From the NCBI GenBank assembly GCA_963732005.1, contig CAVSXT010000005.1:1178001-1242000 (forward strand): DNA of 64,000 nt, given 5' to 3'. Below the pieces are notes generated by a model that did no database searches, was not told the origin of the DNA, and worked only from the letters and a program-made list of their open reading frames with translations. The position numbers and the translations under genes were made by a program. How positions within the stretch are numbered: position 1 is the stretch's first letter; each line of letters opens with the position of its first letter. Shown here one piece after another: positions 1 through 8,235 of the stretch. Source of the stretch: JASLEW01 sp963732005 (lineage in GTDB: Bacteria > Acidobacteriota > Thermoanaerobaculia > Multivoradales > UBA5704).

Positions 1-363
1 GACGGAGAGCCGGCGGTCGCGGCGCTGCTGGCGGGCATCGCCGAGGTGGCGAGTGGCATGGCCGCGGCGCTGGCGGCGGGCGACCTGCGCCGGGTCGGCG
101 CGGCGATGGGTGACGAGTGGCGGCTGCGGCGGCAGCTGGCGCCGGGCATCTCGACGCCCGCGATCGAGCGGCTGCTCGCCGAGGCCGAGGCCGGCGGCGC
201 CTGGGGAGGCAAGGCCTGCGGCGCCGGCGGCGGTGGCTGCGCCGCGGTGCTGTGCCCCGCGGACCGCCGCGAGGCGCTGGCCGCGCGGCTGCGCGCCGCC
301 GGCGGGCAGGTCCTCCCCGCGCGGCCGGCCGCCGCGCCGATGGCGGTGACGACCTCGCGATGA
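1..363 (+). CDS. GHMP-family sugar kinase, C-terminal part
   Basis: The open frame enters from the left edge, so only the last 120 or so codons are present. The protein carries the C-terminal GHMP-kinase glycine motif GGKACGAGGGGC, which in this superfamily helps position the phosphate-donor site. The family includes heptose-7-phosphate kinases, galactokinases and mevalonate kinases; a sugar kinase of the HddA type would fit the glycan region downstream, but this fragment does not decide the substrate. The stop overlaps the start of the next gene by four bases (ATGA), so the two are probably cotranscribed. Confidence 0.75.
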   Translation, partial: DGEPAVAALLAGIAEVASGMAAALAAGDLRRVGAAMGDEWRLRRQLAPGISTPAIERLLAEAEAGGAWGGKACGAGGGGCAAVLCPADRREALAARLRAAGGQVLPARPAAAPMAVTTSR

Positions 364-2138
364 GGAGGGCTCGCGGTGAAGGACCCGCACCGCGGCGCCC
401 CTCGCCGCCGGCGGCCCGCGCCCGCCCGGCGCCTGACTCCGGCCGCCAAGTCTGGCTGCTCGCGGCGCTCGCGGCGGTCGCGGCGCTTGCAACGGGGGCG
501 ATCTATTGGTCCACCACGGGCTACAAGTTCCTGCTCGACGACGTGTTCCTCTTCAAGAGCAGCCCGTCGCTGCAGACCCTCGCCAGCATCCCGCGCGGAT
601 TCGTCACCGACATCGGCGCGTTGCGCAAGGGGTCCACGACGGTGCAGGGCAGCTTCTACCGCCCGCTGTTCCTGGCGCTCTCGACCCTCTATTACCAGCT
701 AGCCGGCCCGAGCCCCTTCGCCTGGCACCTGGCGTCGGTGCTGCTGGCGGCCGGCGTCGCCGCGCTGGCGACGCTGTTTTTCCGGCGCCTGCGCTTTCCC
801 CCCTTGGCGTCGCTGCTGGGGGCCGTGCTGTTCGCGTTCCATCCCGCCCACGTCAGCTCGGTCGCCTGGGCGTCGGGAATGCAGGAACAGCTGGCGGCCC
901 TGTTCGTGCTGGTCGCGCTGCTCGCCCTGCTCTCTCCCGCGGCGGCGGAGCGACCGCGGACGGTGCTCGCGGTGAGCACTGCCGCCTTCGCCTGCGCCCT
1001 GCTCTGCAAGGAGGTCGCGATCGCGCTGTTCCCGATGGCTGCCGTGTGGGCCCTGGCGCAGCGCCGCGCCGAGCCCGCCGAGTCCCGGCGCTTCGGACGG
1101 GCGGCGGCGCTGTTCGCCGGCGTGACCGTGGCCTACCTGGCAGTTCGCCTGGCGGTGCTGGGAGCGCTCGCCCGGCCGTGGGCGGAGGCTCCGGGATTCG
1201 CCCGGGCGGCGCCTTCCCTGCCGCTGGCCTTCGTCACCTACGTCCATCTGCTGGTGTGGCCGACGGCGTTCTCGTTCGTCCGGCCCGAGCGGCCGATCTG
1301 GGGCCCGTTCGACCTGCCGGTGGTCCTCTCGGTGGCGGCGACGGCGGTCCTCGCGGGCCTGGCCTGGCTGGGGATCAGGCGGCGGCGCGAGCTCCTCCTG
1401 CCGGTCGCCTGGTTCGTCGTCTGGCTCGTCCCGGTGATGAACTTCTGGGCGATGTTCCCCGAATGGATGGTCACCGACCGCTATCTCTACCTGCCCTCCC
1501 TGGCCCTGCCCTGGGCCCTGCTCGTCCTGCTGCCGCGAAGGTTCGCGGTGCCGGCCCTGGCCGTGCTGGCCGGCGTCTTCGCCCTGCTGACGCTGCGCTA
1601 TGCCGCGATCTTCGTCGATCCGAAGACCTTCGCCACGGCGATGGCGCAGGCGGAGCCGACCAGCTCCTACATCCTCGAGGAGAAGGCGCGGGTATTCCTG
1701 GTGGAGGGGAAGCTGGCGGCCGCGGAGGCGGCCTTCCGCCGGGCGCTCGAGCTCGACCCGGTGGATGCGTACTCGCTGTGGCAGGTTGGCAACCTGGAGC
1801 GGCAGCGCGGGGATTTCGACGCCGCCTGGTCGGACTACCGGCGGGCCCTGGTCGAGGAGCCGCACAACAGCGAACCGTTCACCGCGCTGGCCACCTCGCT
1901 GGCCAGGGCCGGTCAACGGCAGAAGGCCCTGGTCGTGCTCGCCGAGACCGTCGGCCGCTGGCCCGACGCCTTCGAGCCCAGACTGCTGCAGGCCGTGCTG
2001 CTGGCGGAGACCGGCGACCGCGAGCACGCCGCGGCTGCCTTCGCCGCGGCGCGGCGCATCGATCCGCGGGAGCCGCGAGTGGCCGGCGGCCTCGATCAGG
2101 CGGTCGCCACGCTGGCGCCCGGCCTCGCCGCGGAGTGA
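360..2138 (+). CDS. Multi-pass membrane protein with C-terminal TPR repeats (GT-C/TMTC-like)
   Basis: The protein has 592 residues. After a short basic N-terminus the first membrane segment is followed by a loop carrying LLDDVFLF, an acidic pair in the place where GT-C glycosyltransferases keep catalytic acids. Roughly ten further hydrophobic segments run to about residue 430. The last 150 residues contain about four tetratricopeptide repeats. This layout resembles the TMTC/PMT-like O-mannosyltransferases, so transfer of a lipid-linked sugar outside the membrane is a reasonable but unproven role. The ATG at 360 overlaps the previous stop; longer frames upstream are only the shadow of the kinase gene. 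It ends 12 bases before the convergent gene on the other strand. Confidence 0.75.
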   Translation: MRRARGEGPAPRRPSPPAARARPAPDSGRQVWLLAALAAVAALATGAIYWSTTGYKFLLDDVFLFKSSPSLQTLASIPRGFVTDIGALRKGSTTVQGSFYRPLFLALSTLYYQLAGPSPFAWHLASVLLAAGVAALATLFFRRLRFPPLASLLGAVLFAFHPAHVSSVAWASGMQEQLAALFVLVALLALLSPAAAERPRTVLAVSTAAFACALLCKEVAIALFPMAAVWALAQRRAEPAESRRFGRAAALFAGVTVAYLAVRLAVLGALARPWAEAPGFARAAPSLPLAFVTYVHLLVWPTAFSFVRPERPIWGPFDLPVVLSVAATAVLAGLAWLGIRRRRELLLPVAWFVVWLVPVMNFWAMFPEWMVTDRYLYLPSLALPWALLVLLPRRFAVPALAVLAGVFALLTLRYAAIFVDPKTFATAMAQAEPTSSYILEEKARVFLVEGKLAAAEAAFRRALELDPVDAYSLWQVGNLERQRGDFDAAWSDYRRALVEEPHNSEPFTALATSLARAGQRQKALVVLAETVGRWPDAFEPRLLQAVLLAETGDREHAAAAFAAARRIDPREPRVAGGLDQAVATLAPGLAAE

Positions 2139-2150
2139 GCCCCCCTCCGG

Positions 2151-3569
2151 CTACTGGATCCGCTGCTCCAGCAGCTGGTAGGCCTGCGGCAGGCTCAACG
2201 TGGTCGAGGTCTGCAGCTGGTTGACGGTGCTCCAGGTGCCGTCCGGCTGGGTGCTGAGGTAGGAGACCGAGGTGCCGTTGGCGCCGGTCCAGGCCGCCAG
2301 GACGTCATAGCCGGTGCGCGACAGGAACATCTGCGGGTTGTTGGCACCGACTGCCGGCCAGAGCCTGGCACCGGCGACGCGGAACTGCAGGAACTGCGAC
2401 GGCGCGTTGGGCACCACGACCTCGAGCACCTGGGGCGGGACGGCCGAAGGGCCGGAGGGGGCGATGCTCAGCCCTTGCTTGGCAAACCGCGCGCCGGTCT
2501 CGACGATGGTGGCGCGGGTCCTCTGCGCCAGGTTGACGACGGTCGACGAGCCGCTGGTGATCTGAGACTGCGCCGCGGCGGAGATGGCCTGCAGCGCCTC
2601 CGGCTGGAAGGCGCTGCCGTTGCTCTGGATGACCCCCTGGATCTGGGTGGCCAGGGTGGCGAGCTGGTTCGGGAAGTACTGGGCGCCGTTGGCCAGGATC
2701 GCCGCCGAGCTGGTGTCGGCGAGGATGCGCAGCTCTTCGGGCAGCACGTCGACCTCGACGGTGGTGAGCACGCCCGAGACGTTGGACGCAAAGCCGGCGA
2801 TCGCCGTGTTGGTGTCGCGGCCGCCCTGGACGGTCGGGTTGAGCGCCAGCGGCGTCGCCAGCGGCCCCGCCGCCGTCCCCGGCGCCGCCTGACCCGCCTG
2901 GTCCAGCGCGTCGAAAGCGTTGAGATGCGTCGGCGTCGGGACGGTGCCGATCCAGGTGCCTTCTTCGAAGATCACCGGCGCGTAATAGGCCTGGTACTGG
3001 CCGCTCGCCGCATCCTCGGACCAGACGACGTGCAGCACCGTGCGGTGCCGGGTCACCGGGTTGCCGGAAACCGGATCCACCTCCTGGTGGATGTCCCGGG
3101 TCATCGCCAGCTGGGGCGGCGTCTTGGTCGCGTAAGGATTGCTGATGATGGTGATCGCCGGCGACCACTGGCTGCCGTTGTAGCTCGTCAGCTCGATGTC
3201 CGAGCTCACCGAATGGCTGGTGGAAACCCAGACGACGAACAGCGTCTTCGAGCTGTCTTCGTAGATCAGGGCCGGCAGGCTCTCGACGTTGGCATCGGCG
3301 GAGGAAGGCACGAGCTGCCGCTGGGGCGCCGAACCGGGGACGGTGGTGTCGAGCGCCAGCACCGGCGTCGCGGCGTCGTAGGTATAGGAGCCCGGGAACA
3401 GGGTGCCGTAGAACCCGGCCGTCACCGTGTAGATCTGGCCGCTCGCACCCACCGCGGTGCCGAGGTGATCGGCGCGCGCGGGAGCCGCGGTGAGCGCCAG
3501 GCTGGCGGCGAGGGCCAGCAACGCCAGGTGCGCGACGGTGGATGTCTTGAATGTCCTGTCCATGGCCAT
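2151..3569 (-). CDS. Secreted protein of unknown function, beta-propeller-like
   Basis: The 472-residue product begins with a clear Sec signal peptide (basic MAMDRTFK, a hydrophobic Ala/Leu core and a cut near APARA-D). The mature part contains spaced Trp-rich strands such as FVVWVSTSHS and VLHVVWSEDA, which suggest a sialidase- or propeller-like beta fold, followed by a region of Ser/Gln/Ala-rich helices and another Trp-rich stretch (LAAWTGANG). I recognise no catalytic motif. It lies four bases downstream of the TPR-like gene and is the last gene of the operon that starts with the XRE regulator at 5045. An ATG two codons in (3563) is an alternative start. Confidence 0.6.
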   Translation of the reverse strand: MAMDRTFKTSTVAHLALLALAASLALTAAPARADHLGTAVGASGQIYTVTAGFYGTLFPGSYTYDAATPVLALDTTVPGSAPQRQLVPSSADANVESLPALIYEDSSKTLFVVWVSTSHSVSSDIELTSYNGSQWSPAITIISNPYATKTPPQLAMTRDIHQEVDPVSGNPVTRHRTVLHVVWSEDAASGQYQAYYAPVIFEEGTWIGTVPTPTHLNAFDALDQAGQAAPGTAAGPLATPLALNPTVQGGRDTNTAIAGFASNVSGVLTTVEVDVLPEELRILADTSSAAILANGAQYFPNQLATLATQIQGVIQSNGSAFQPEALQAISAAAQSQITSGSSTVVNLAQRTRATIVETGARFAKQGLSIAPSGPSAVPPQVLEVVVPNAPSQFLQFRVAGARLWPAVGANNPQMFLSRTGYDVLAAWTGANGTSVSYLSTQPDGTWSTVNQLQTSTTLSLPQAYQLLEQRIQ

Positions 3570-3573
3570 GACC

Positions 3574-4482
3574 TCAGGCGTGCAGATTGACCAGCTTGCG
3601 GACGTCGACCGCCAGCAGGAAGCCGGGCAGATAAGGCGAATCGGGGAAGTAATCGCGCTGCAGGCGGGTGAAGTAGCCGCTGGCCCTCTCGGTGTCGCCG
3701 CTCAGGTTCGCGGTCTCGCCCAGCAGGTAGAGGGCATTCTTCATCGCCTCCACGTCGCCCATCTTCTCGGCCAGCACGAAGGCGGCGATGCCGTGGCGGC
3801 GGGCATGCGCGTAGCGCTCGGTTTCGAGATGGGCGAAGCAGAGATCGAGCAGCGGCAACACCTGGTAGCGCTCGGCCGCGAAGTGCCGCAGCAGCCGCAG
3901 GCTCTCGTAGAGGCAGGTGTAGCCTTCGGCGAATCGGTTCTGCAGCACGCGGCAATAGCCCAGATTGTTCAAGATACGCGCTCGCCACACGCCAGGCTCG
4001 GAGATCAGTCCTACCGCCGCCTCGTATTCATGGCACGCCCGGTCGACGAAACTCTCGCCGAGCAGCGCGTTGCCCAGCTGGTTGCGGCTGAAGGCGATGA
4101 GGTCCGTACGGCCCAGCTGCACCGCCCGCTCGAACGCGATCCGAGCATAGAACAAGCTCTTCTTATAATTGCGTACAAACTGATAGTGAATGGAGATATT
4201 GATCGCGGCCAGCCGGCAGTTGACGGCATCGCCGTTGCGCAGCAGGATCTCGCGCAGCCGCGGCAGCTCGGCATCGCCACGTCCGAGCTGGATGGCGACC
4301 GCCGCCATGGCGCAGGTGGCGCCGTCGATCAACCGCTGATCGCCGTGCTCGTTGGTCCACGCCAGGGCGCGCTGGATGATCTGACCGGCCTCTTCCAGTC
4401 GCCCGACCTCGATCGAGCGCTGCCAGACCTCGCGGAACTTCTCGAAGACCTCAGGGCTGTCGCCCTGGCTCAACTCACTCAT
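3574..4482 (-). CDS. TPR-like helical repeat protein, probably cytoplasmic
   Basis: The 302-residue protein is built of helix pairs typical of degenerate tetratricopeptide repeats (for example NNLGYCRVLQNRFAEGY and YLLGETANLSGDTERASGYF). It has no signal peptide and no membrane segment. The start at 4482 is chosen because GGAGGGA lies just before it; an ATG 13 codons upstream lacks such a site. It sits between an XRE regulator and a secreted protein on the same strand. Pairing of an XRE regulator with a TPR protein recalls peptide- or ligand-sensing regulator modules, but here the two domains are on separate proteins and the ligand is unknown. Confidence 0.65.
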   Translation of the reverse strand: MSELSQGDSPEVFEKFREVWQRSIEVGRLEEAGQIIQRALAWTNEHGDQRLIDGATCAMAAVAIQLGRGDAELPRLREILLRNGDAVNCRLAAINISIHYQFVRNYKKSLFYARIAFERAVQLGRTDLIAFSRNQLGNALLGESFVDRACHEYEAAVGLISEPGVWRARILNNLGYCRVLQNRFAEGYTCLYESLRLLRHFAAERYQVLPLLDLCFAHLETERYAHARRHGIAAFVLAEKMGDVEAMKNALYLLGETANLSGDTERASGYFTRLQRDYFPDSPYLPGFLLAVDVRKLVNLHA

Positions 4483-4535
4483 TCTGCTCCCTCCACCGCG
4501 CCTGAAGGGCGCGGATCTCACATCCCAGAACGAGC

Positions 4536-5045
4536 TCAGCGGTTCGCCGAGCCCCCGCCGTGCCGCGGTCCCGGGCCGCCGGCCAGCGAGGCCGTCGAGC
4601 CGGTGGTATCGGAGGCGGTGGCGGTGGCCGGCGCATGGGCGCCGGAGCCGTTGCTTTCGGAGGCGGCGGCGGCGGCCGGCGCATGGGCGCCGGGAGATTC
4701 GCCGCGGATCTGCACGCGCTTGAAAGCGATGAAGTCTTCGACCTCGCGCTGCACGTCCCGCGGCAGTGCGTTGAAGTCCTGGACGAGCTGCACGTCGCGC
4801 GGGGTGATCGACTCCTGAGCCACCCCTTCGAAGAACTCGCCGATGCTCATCTTGAACTCGGCGAGGATGCGGAACAGGGTGTCGAGGCTCACCCGATACT
4901 CCCCCTGTTCCATGCGCGACAGGTCGGATTGCTGAATGCCCAGCCTGGCGGACAGCTCGACCTGGGTCAGCTTGTGCTCTTTGCGCAGCTGCCGGATCTT
5001 GCGCCCCACCAGCTGGACCTGGCGGATCTTCTCGATGGTTGCCAT
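4536..5045 (-). CDS. XRE-family transcriptional regulator with low-complexity tail
   Basis: The 169-residue protein has an N-terminal helix-turn-helix of the Cro/C1 type at about residues 12-66, with the recognition region GIQQSDLSRMEQGEYR. Residues 75-115 form a predicted helical linker. The last 50 residues are Ala/Ser/Gly-rich and contain two copies of a 16-residue unit with GAHAPA, encoded by a 48-base direct repeat. It is the first gene of the minus-strand operon leading to 2151. A near-consensus promoter (5109-5137) lies upstream, and an imperfect inverted repeat CTATG-N10-CATAG at 5072-5091 in the leader could be an autoregulatory operator. Confidence 0.8.
   Translation of the reverse strand: MATIEKIRQVQLVGRKIRQLRKEHKLTQVELSARLGIQQSDLSRMEQGEYRVSLDTLFRILAEFKMSIGEFFEGVAQESITPRDVQLVQDFNALPRDVQREVEDFIAFKRVQIRGESPGAHAPAAAAASESNGSGAHAPATATASDTTGSTASLAGGPGPRHGGGSANR
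4608..4703. repeat. Two-copy 48-base direct repeat inside the XRE gene tail
   Basis: Two adjacent 48-base units share TCGGAGGCGG and a 20-base block containing GCGCATGGGCGCC. They are in frame and encode duplicated 16-residue Ala/Ser-rich segments ending in GAHAPA. Confidence 0.8.
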
Positions 5046-5108
5046 GGCCGTTGCTCTCGACCCTCGGAGCCGCTATGTCACTCTGGCATAGGGCAATGCT
5101 TTTGGGCG

Positions 5109-5137
5109 ATACTACGCCTCCTGCCGAGGCCTGTCAA
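5109..5137 (-). promoter_or_regulatory. Sigma70-type promoter for the XRE operon
   Basis: On the minus strand TTGACA (5137-5132) and TAGTAT (5114-5109) are separated by exactly 17 bases. Transcription would start near 5102 and give a leader of about 55 bases before the ATG at 5045. Confidence 0.8.
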
Positions 5138-5192
5138 ATGCGTTCAAGCTGCGTCGCGCCCATCCTTATATATATAGTTGCCCGCCGCCGGC

Positions 5193-5209
5193 CCGGACGT
5201 GACGTCCGG
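5193..5209. promoter_or_regulatory. Perfect palindrome CCGGACGT-G-ACGTCCGG, possible operator
   Basis: Two 8-base arms are separated by one base. It lies between the divergent XRE operon and the ABC permease gene, 15-30 bases downstream of the AT-rich run TATATATATAG (about 5167-5177) that could serve as a -10 for the permease. It is a candidate binding site for a dimeric regulator; which one is unknown. Confidence 0.45.
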
Positions 5210-5262
5210 CGCCGCGCCGGCCGCTTGGGGGAACCCATGATGCCATTGCCGCGGAGGCCTGC

Positions 5263-6039
5263 TTGAAGCACCACCTCTTCCTGCTGCGCGAGCTGGTCAA
5301 GCGGGACTTCCAGGGCCGCTACGCCGGCTCGCTGCTCGGCTTCGCCTGGTCCTTCGTCCAGCCGCTCTGGCTGCTGGCGCTCTTCACCTTCGTCTTCTCG
5401 ACGGTGCTCAAGATCAGGGTGGTCGACGCCGGCAACCCCGGCGGCCACTTCGCCCCCTTCCTCTTCAGCGGCCTGCTCCCCTGGATCGCCTTGCAGGAGG
5501 GGGTGCTGCGCTCCTCCACCTCGATCACCGACAACTCGGTGCTGGTCAAGAAGCTGCGCTTTCCCGCCGAGATCCTGGTGGTGGCGGTGGTGCTTGCCGC
5601 CCTGCTGCACGAGGCGATCGCCGCGGTGGTGTTCCTGGTGGTGCTGGCGGTGCTCGGCGACCTGGCCTGGGGCGGGCTGCCGATGCTGCTGCTGGCGCTG
5701 CCGCTGCAGGTGCTGTTGACCCTGGGACTGGGCCTGCTGCTCGCCGCCGTGCAGGTCTTCTTCCGGGATACGGCGCAGCTGTTGAGCATGCTGTTCGGCG
5801 GCTGGTTCTACCTGACGCCGATCGTCTACTCCCTGTCCTCGGTGCCGCCGCGGCTGCGGCCCTGGATCGAGCTCAATCCGCTGACGCCGCTGGTGGAGCT
5901 GTATCGTCAGGCGTTCCTCCGCGGCCGGCTGGCGCTGGTGCCCGGAACGGCGGGGTTGGCGGCGGTGGCCGCTGTGCTACTATGCGCGGGCTTCTGGCTG
6001 TTCCGGCGACTCAAGGTCGCCTTCGTCGACGAGATTTGA
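5263..6039 (+). CDS. ABC-2 type permease of a polysaccharide exporter (Wzm-like)
   Basis: The 258-residue protein has the ABC-2 permease layout: a cytoplasmic N-terminus (LRELVKRDFQGRYAGSLLG), six hydrophobic segments, and the conserved block WFYLTPIVYSLSSVP before the last helices, with a short basic tail. This family moves lipid-linked O-antigen or capsule chains across the inner membrane with a Wzt-type ATPase. The start is TTG, supported by GGAGG five bases upstream; the nearby ATG at 5237 is out of frame and ends at once. Unusually, its likely ATPase partner is 8.8 kb away at 14802, with three secreted-protein genes between them. Confidence 0.85.
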   Translation: MKHHLFLLRELVKRDFQGRYAGSLLGFAWSFVQPLWLLALFTFVFSTVLKIRVVDAGNPGGHFAPFLFSGLLPWIALQEGVLRSSTSITDNSVLVKKLRFPAEILVVAVVLAALLHEAIAAVVFLVVLAVLGDLAWGGLPMLLLALPLQVLLTLGLGLLLAAVQVFFRDTAQLLSMLFGGWFYLTPIVYSLSSVPPRLRPWIELNPLTPLVELYRQAFLRGRLALVPGTAGLAAVAAVLLCAGFWLFRRLKVAFVDEI

Positions 6040-6117
6040 CGATGCGTTGGACGCCGTGAGCGGGATCTCCGTATGCCAGAGGGGCTCCCTATGCCGGTCC
6101 CGCCACGGAGGTACCAT

Positions 6118-7932
6118 TTGACCGTTCGACTCTTCCACTCTCGCACCCCCCCGCCGGTGCCCCGTTGCCGGTTCGGCGGTCCGCTGCTCACCATCCTGGC
6201 GCTGGCGACGGCGCTGCTGATCGCGCCGCCGGCACCGGTTCGCGGTCAGGCCCCGGCCCCGGCCGCCGCTCCGAGCGCGGCGGCCCCGGCGAGCCCGGCG
6301 CCCCCGCAGACCACCGCGCCGAATCCTTACGGCATCGTGGAGCCGACGGCGCCGCCGGTCGACGCCAACCCCCATCCGCCCGACGGCAAGTGGCTCAAGG
6401 ACGCGCAGGGGAGGCTCTACTACCTCGAGAAGGTGCGCAAGGTCGAGGGCAACTACCGCCGCATCGACGATCACACGGTGCGGACGGTGTGGGGTATCCC
6501 GATCGACGTGGCGAAGGAAGATTCCAACTACTTCTACTTCAAGGTCTACAAGGTGGCGGCCGGGGACCGGCAGGTCCCGCTCAACCAGCCACCCAGCCCG
6601 GCCGAGCTGGCGAAGATCGCCGCCACCTACAAGGTGGACACGCCCGAGAGCCATCGCCTGCGCTTCGTCGACTACAGCAAGGGGCTGCCGAGCTCCGGCC
6701 AGTGGCGCGAGGGCTTCGTGCTCGCCGACCTCAACGGCGACGGCCATCTCGACATCGTGGCCTCGCCGCCCCGCAAGGGGCTGAGCGCGCCGGTGATCTT
6801 CCTCGGCGACGGCAAGGGCGGCTGGCGGCGATGGCAGGAAGCGCAGTTTGCGCGCTTCAACTACGACTATGGCGACATCGCCGTGGCCGATCTCGACGGC
6901 GACGGCCAGCTCGACATCGTGCTGGCGATGCACCTCAAGGGCTTCACCGCCCTGCTCGGCGACGGCAAGGGTCACTTCACCCGGCGCTACGACAAGGGCC
7001 TCGATTTCCTCGAGCCGGGCAAGGGCGGCGACGAGTCGGCCGTGTTCTCGTCGAAGACGATCGCCATGGTCAACTGGAACCACGATCCGCGTCCGGACAT
7101 CCTGGCCCTGGGCGAGGGGCCGCGCCTGAACCTCTCGGCGATCCGCGGCGAAGGGGGAGCGTTGGGCTCGGGCCGCAGCTACGGTCCGGTCATCTACCTC
7201 AACCAGGGCGACGGCAGCTGGAAGCGGAAGGACCAGGGCACCGGGCACGACCAGATCTTCGGCGACTCGGTCACCGTCGGTGATTTCAACGGCGACGGCC
7301 TGCCCGACTTCGCCGTCGGCAGCAGCGTCATGGGCCGCCGCGACCTGGTCTACCTGGGCCGCGCCGACGGCGGCTGGGACCGGGTGGAGCTCGACGTGCG
7401 GCCGGCGTCCTACGTACGCGCGGTGGCCGCCGCCGACTTCGACCACGACGGCCGCTCGGACCTCGCGGTCGCCTACAACAGCTACGAAGGCGGGACCTGG
7501 CGCAGCGGCATCGACATCTTCTACTCGCGGCCGGGTGGCAAGTGGGAGCGCCGGGCGCTGGTGGTCAAGGAGGGCCGCGACCTGGTGTTCAGCGCCCTCG
7601 GCACCGGCGACCTCGACGGCGACGGCAACCTCGACCTGGTGGCCCTGACCGGAGAAGGCGAGACCTGGATCTTCCTCGGCGACGGCAAGGGTTTCTTCAC
7701 CCACGAGACCGCCCAGATCCCGGTCTACGGCCCGGGCTGCAACGGCACCCGGGTGCGGCTGGCGGACCTCGACGGCGACGGCAAGGACGAGATCGTGGCG
7801 GCGTGGTCCGGCGAGTACTCGGCGATGTACGCCCCCAACCAGTGCCGCAGCGAAGGCGGCCTGCGCGCCTGGCATGCGGTGCCGGCCGGCCCCGGCGGCA
7901 CGGGCGAGAAGACGCCGGCGGCAAACCATTGA
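6118..7932 (+). CDS. Secreted VCBS/FG-GAP repeat protein
   Basis: The product of about 604 residues begins with a Sec signal peptide (hydrophobic LLTILALATALLIAPPA, cut near VRGQA) and a Pro/Ala linker. It then carries at least six calcium-binding FG-GAP/VCBS motifs, for example DLNGDGHLDIV, DLDGDGQLDIV, DFNGDGLPDFAV, DFDHDGRSDLAV, DLDGDGNLDLV and DLDGDGKDEIV. These motifs form integrin-like beta-propeller blades in extracellular proteins. I place the start at TTG 6118 because GGAGGT lies five bases before it; in-frame ATGs at 6073 and 6091 would add a short basic extension. Its function is unknown; adhesion or surface display is the usual guess. Confidence 0.8.
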   Translation: MTVRLFHSRTPPPVPRCRFGGPLLTILALATALLIAPPAPVRGQAPAPAAAPSAAAPASPAPPQTTAPNPYGIVEPTAPPVDANPHPPDGKWLKDAQGRLYYLEKVRKVEGNYRRIDDHTVRTVWGIPIDVAKEDSNYFYFKVYKVAAGDRQVPLNQPPSPAELAKIAATYKVDTPESHRLRFVDYSKGLPSSGQWREGFVLADLNGDGHLDIVASPPRKGLSAPVIFLGDGKGGWRRWQEAQFARFNYDYGDIAVADLDGDGQLDIVLAMHLKGFTALLGDGKGHFTRRYDKGLDFLEPGKGGDESAVFSSKTIAMVNWNHDPRPDILALGEGPRLNLSAIRGEGGALGSGRSYGPVIYLNQGDGSWKRKDQGTGHDQIFGDSVTVGDFNGDGLPDFAVGSSVMGRRDLVYLGRADGGWDRVELDVRPASYVRAVAAADFDHDGRSDLAVAYNSYEGGTWRSGIDIFYSRPGGKWERRALVVKEGRDLVFSALGTGDLDGDGNLDLVALTGEGETWIFLGDGKGFFTHETAQIPVYGPGCNGTRVRLADLDGDGKDEIVAAWSGEYSAMYAPNQCRSEGGLRAWHAVPAGPGGTGEKTPAANH

Positions 7933-7951
7933 AATTCTTTGGATTGAACCC

Positions 7952-7980
7952 TTGACAGGACCGGAGGACACCCCTATAGT
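7952..7980 (+). promoter_or_regulatory. Consensus sigma70 promoter for the secreted protein at 8236
   Basis: TTGACA (7952-7957) and TATAGT (7975-7980) are separated by 17 bases, close to the ideal housekeeping promoter. The predicted transcript would begin near 7987. Confidence 0.85.
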
Positions 7981-7986
7981 GCGAAA

Positions 7987-8235
7987 GCATAAAACCGGCT
8001 GAAGGGGAAGCGCCGCGAGGGAAGGCGCCGACTCCGGGCCGCGAAGCTGGCAGCACGACGCTGGCGAGATCGCGGCGACACGCTGGAACTCTTTGATTTA
8101 GTTGGAGTTACAGGACTCTAAACTTTAAATAGGAGGTGATGTTCCTTCCCGACGATCGTGAGGAGAGTGGAGAAGCAGGACGCTTGGAGTAGCCGTACCA
8201 GCATCAGCAACACCAACCCTAGGAGATTGTCTCTC
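7987..8235 (+). promoter_or_regulatory. Long 5' leader (about 250 bases) with hairpin and internal Shine-Dalgarno
   Basis: The promoter at 7952 leaves an unusually long untranslated leader. It includes a GCGCC/GGCGC hairpin at 8010-8028, an AT-rich stretch, and at 8131-8140 the sequence AGGAGGTGAT, a perfect match to the 16S anti-Shine-Dalgarno, about 100 bases before the real start. An ATG at 8139 opens an 18-codon frame ending at 8192, but it is only two bases from the Shine-Dalgarno core, so translation there is doubtful. I do not recognise a known riboswitch class. Confidence 0.45.

Noticed and set aside
117..359. Upstream extension of the membrane/TPR protein frame
   Set aside because: It lies inside the GHMP kinase gene and encodes an Arg-rich stretch; the ATG at 360 overlapping the stop is the natural start.
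5980..7971. A 663-codon open frame on the minus strand opposite the VCBS gene
   Set aside because: It is an antisense shadow produced by GC-rich codons; its protein is basic and repetitive without domains, while the plus-strand protein has clear FG-GAP motifs.
7987..8060. Cyclic-di-GMP or other known riboswitch in the leader
   Set aside because: The spacing and conserved motifs of known classes are not present; only a simple hairpin is visible.
8158..8235. GTG 8158 as start of the secreted protein
   Set aside because: It would add 26 residues before a textbook signal peptide; the ATG at 8236 has its own AGGAGA site.
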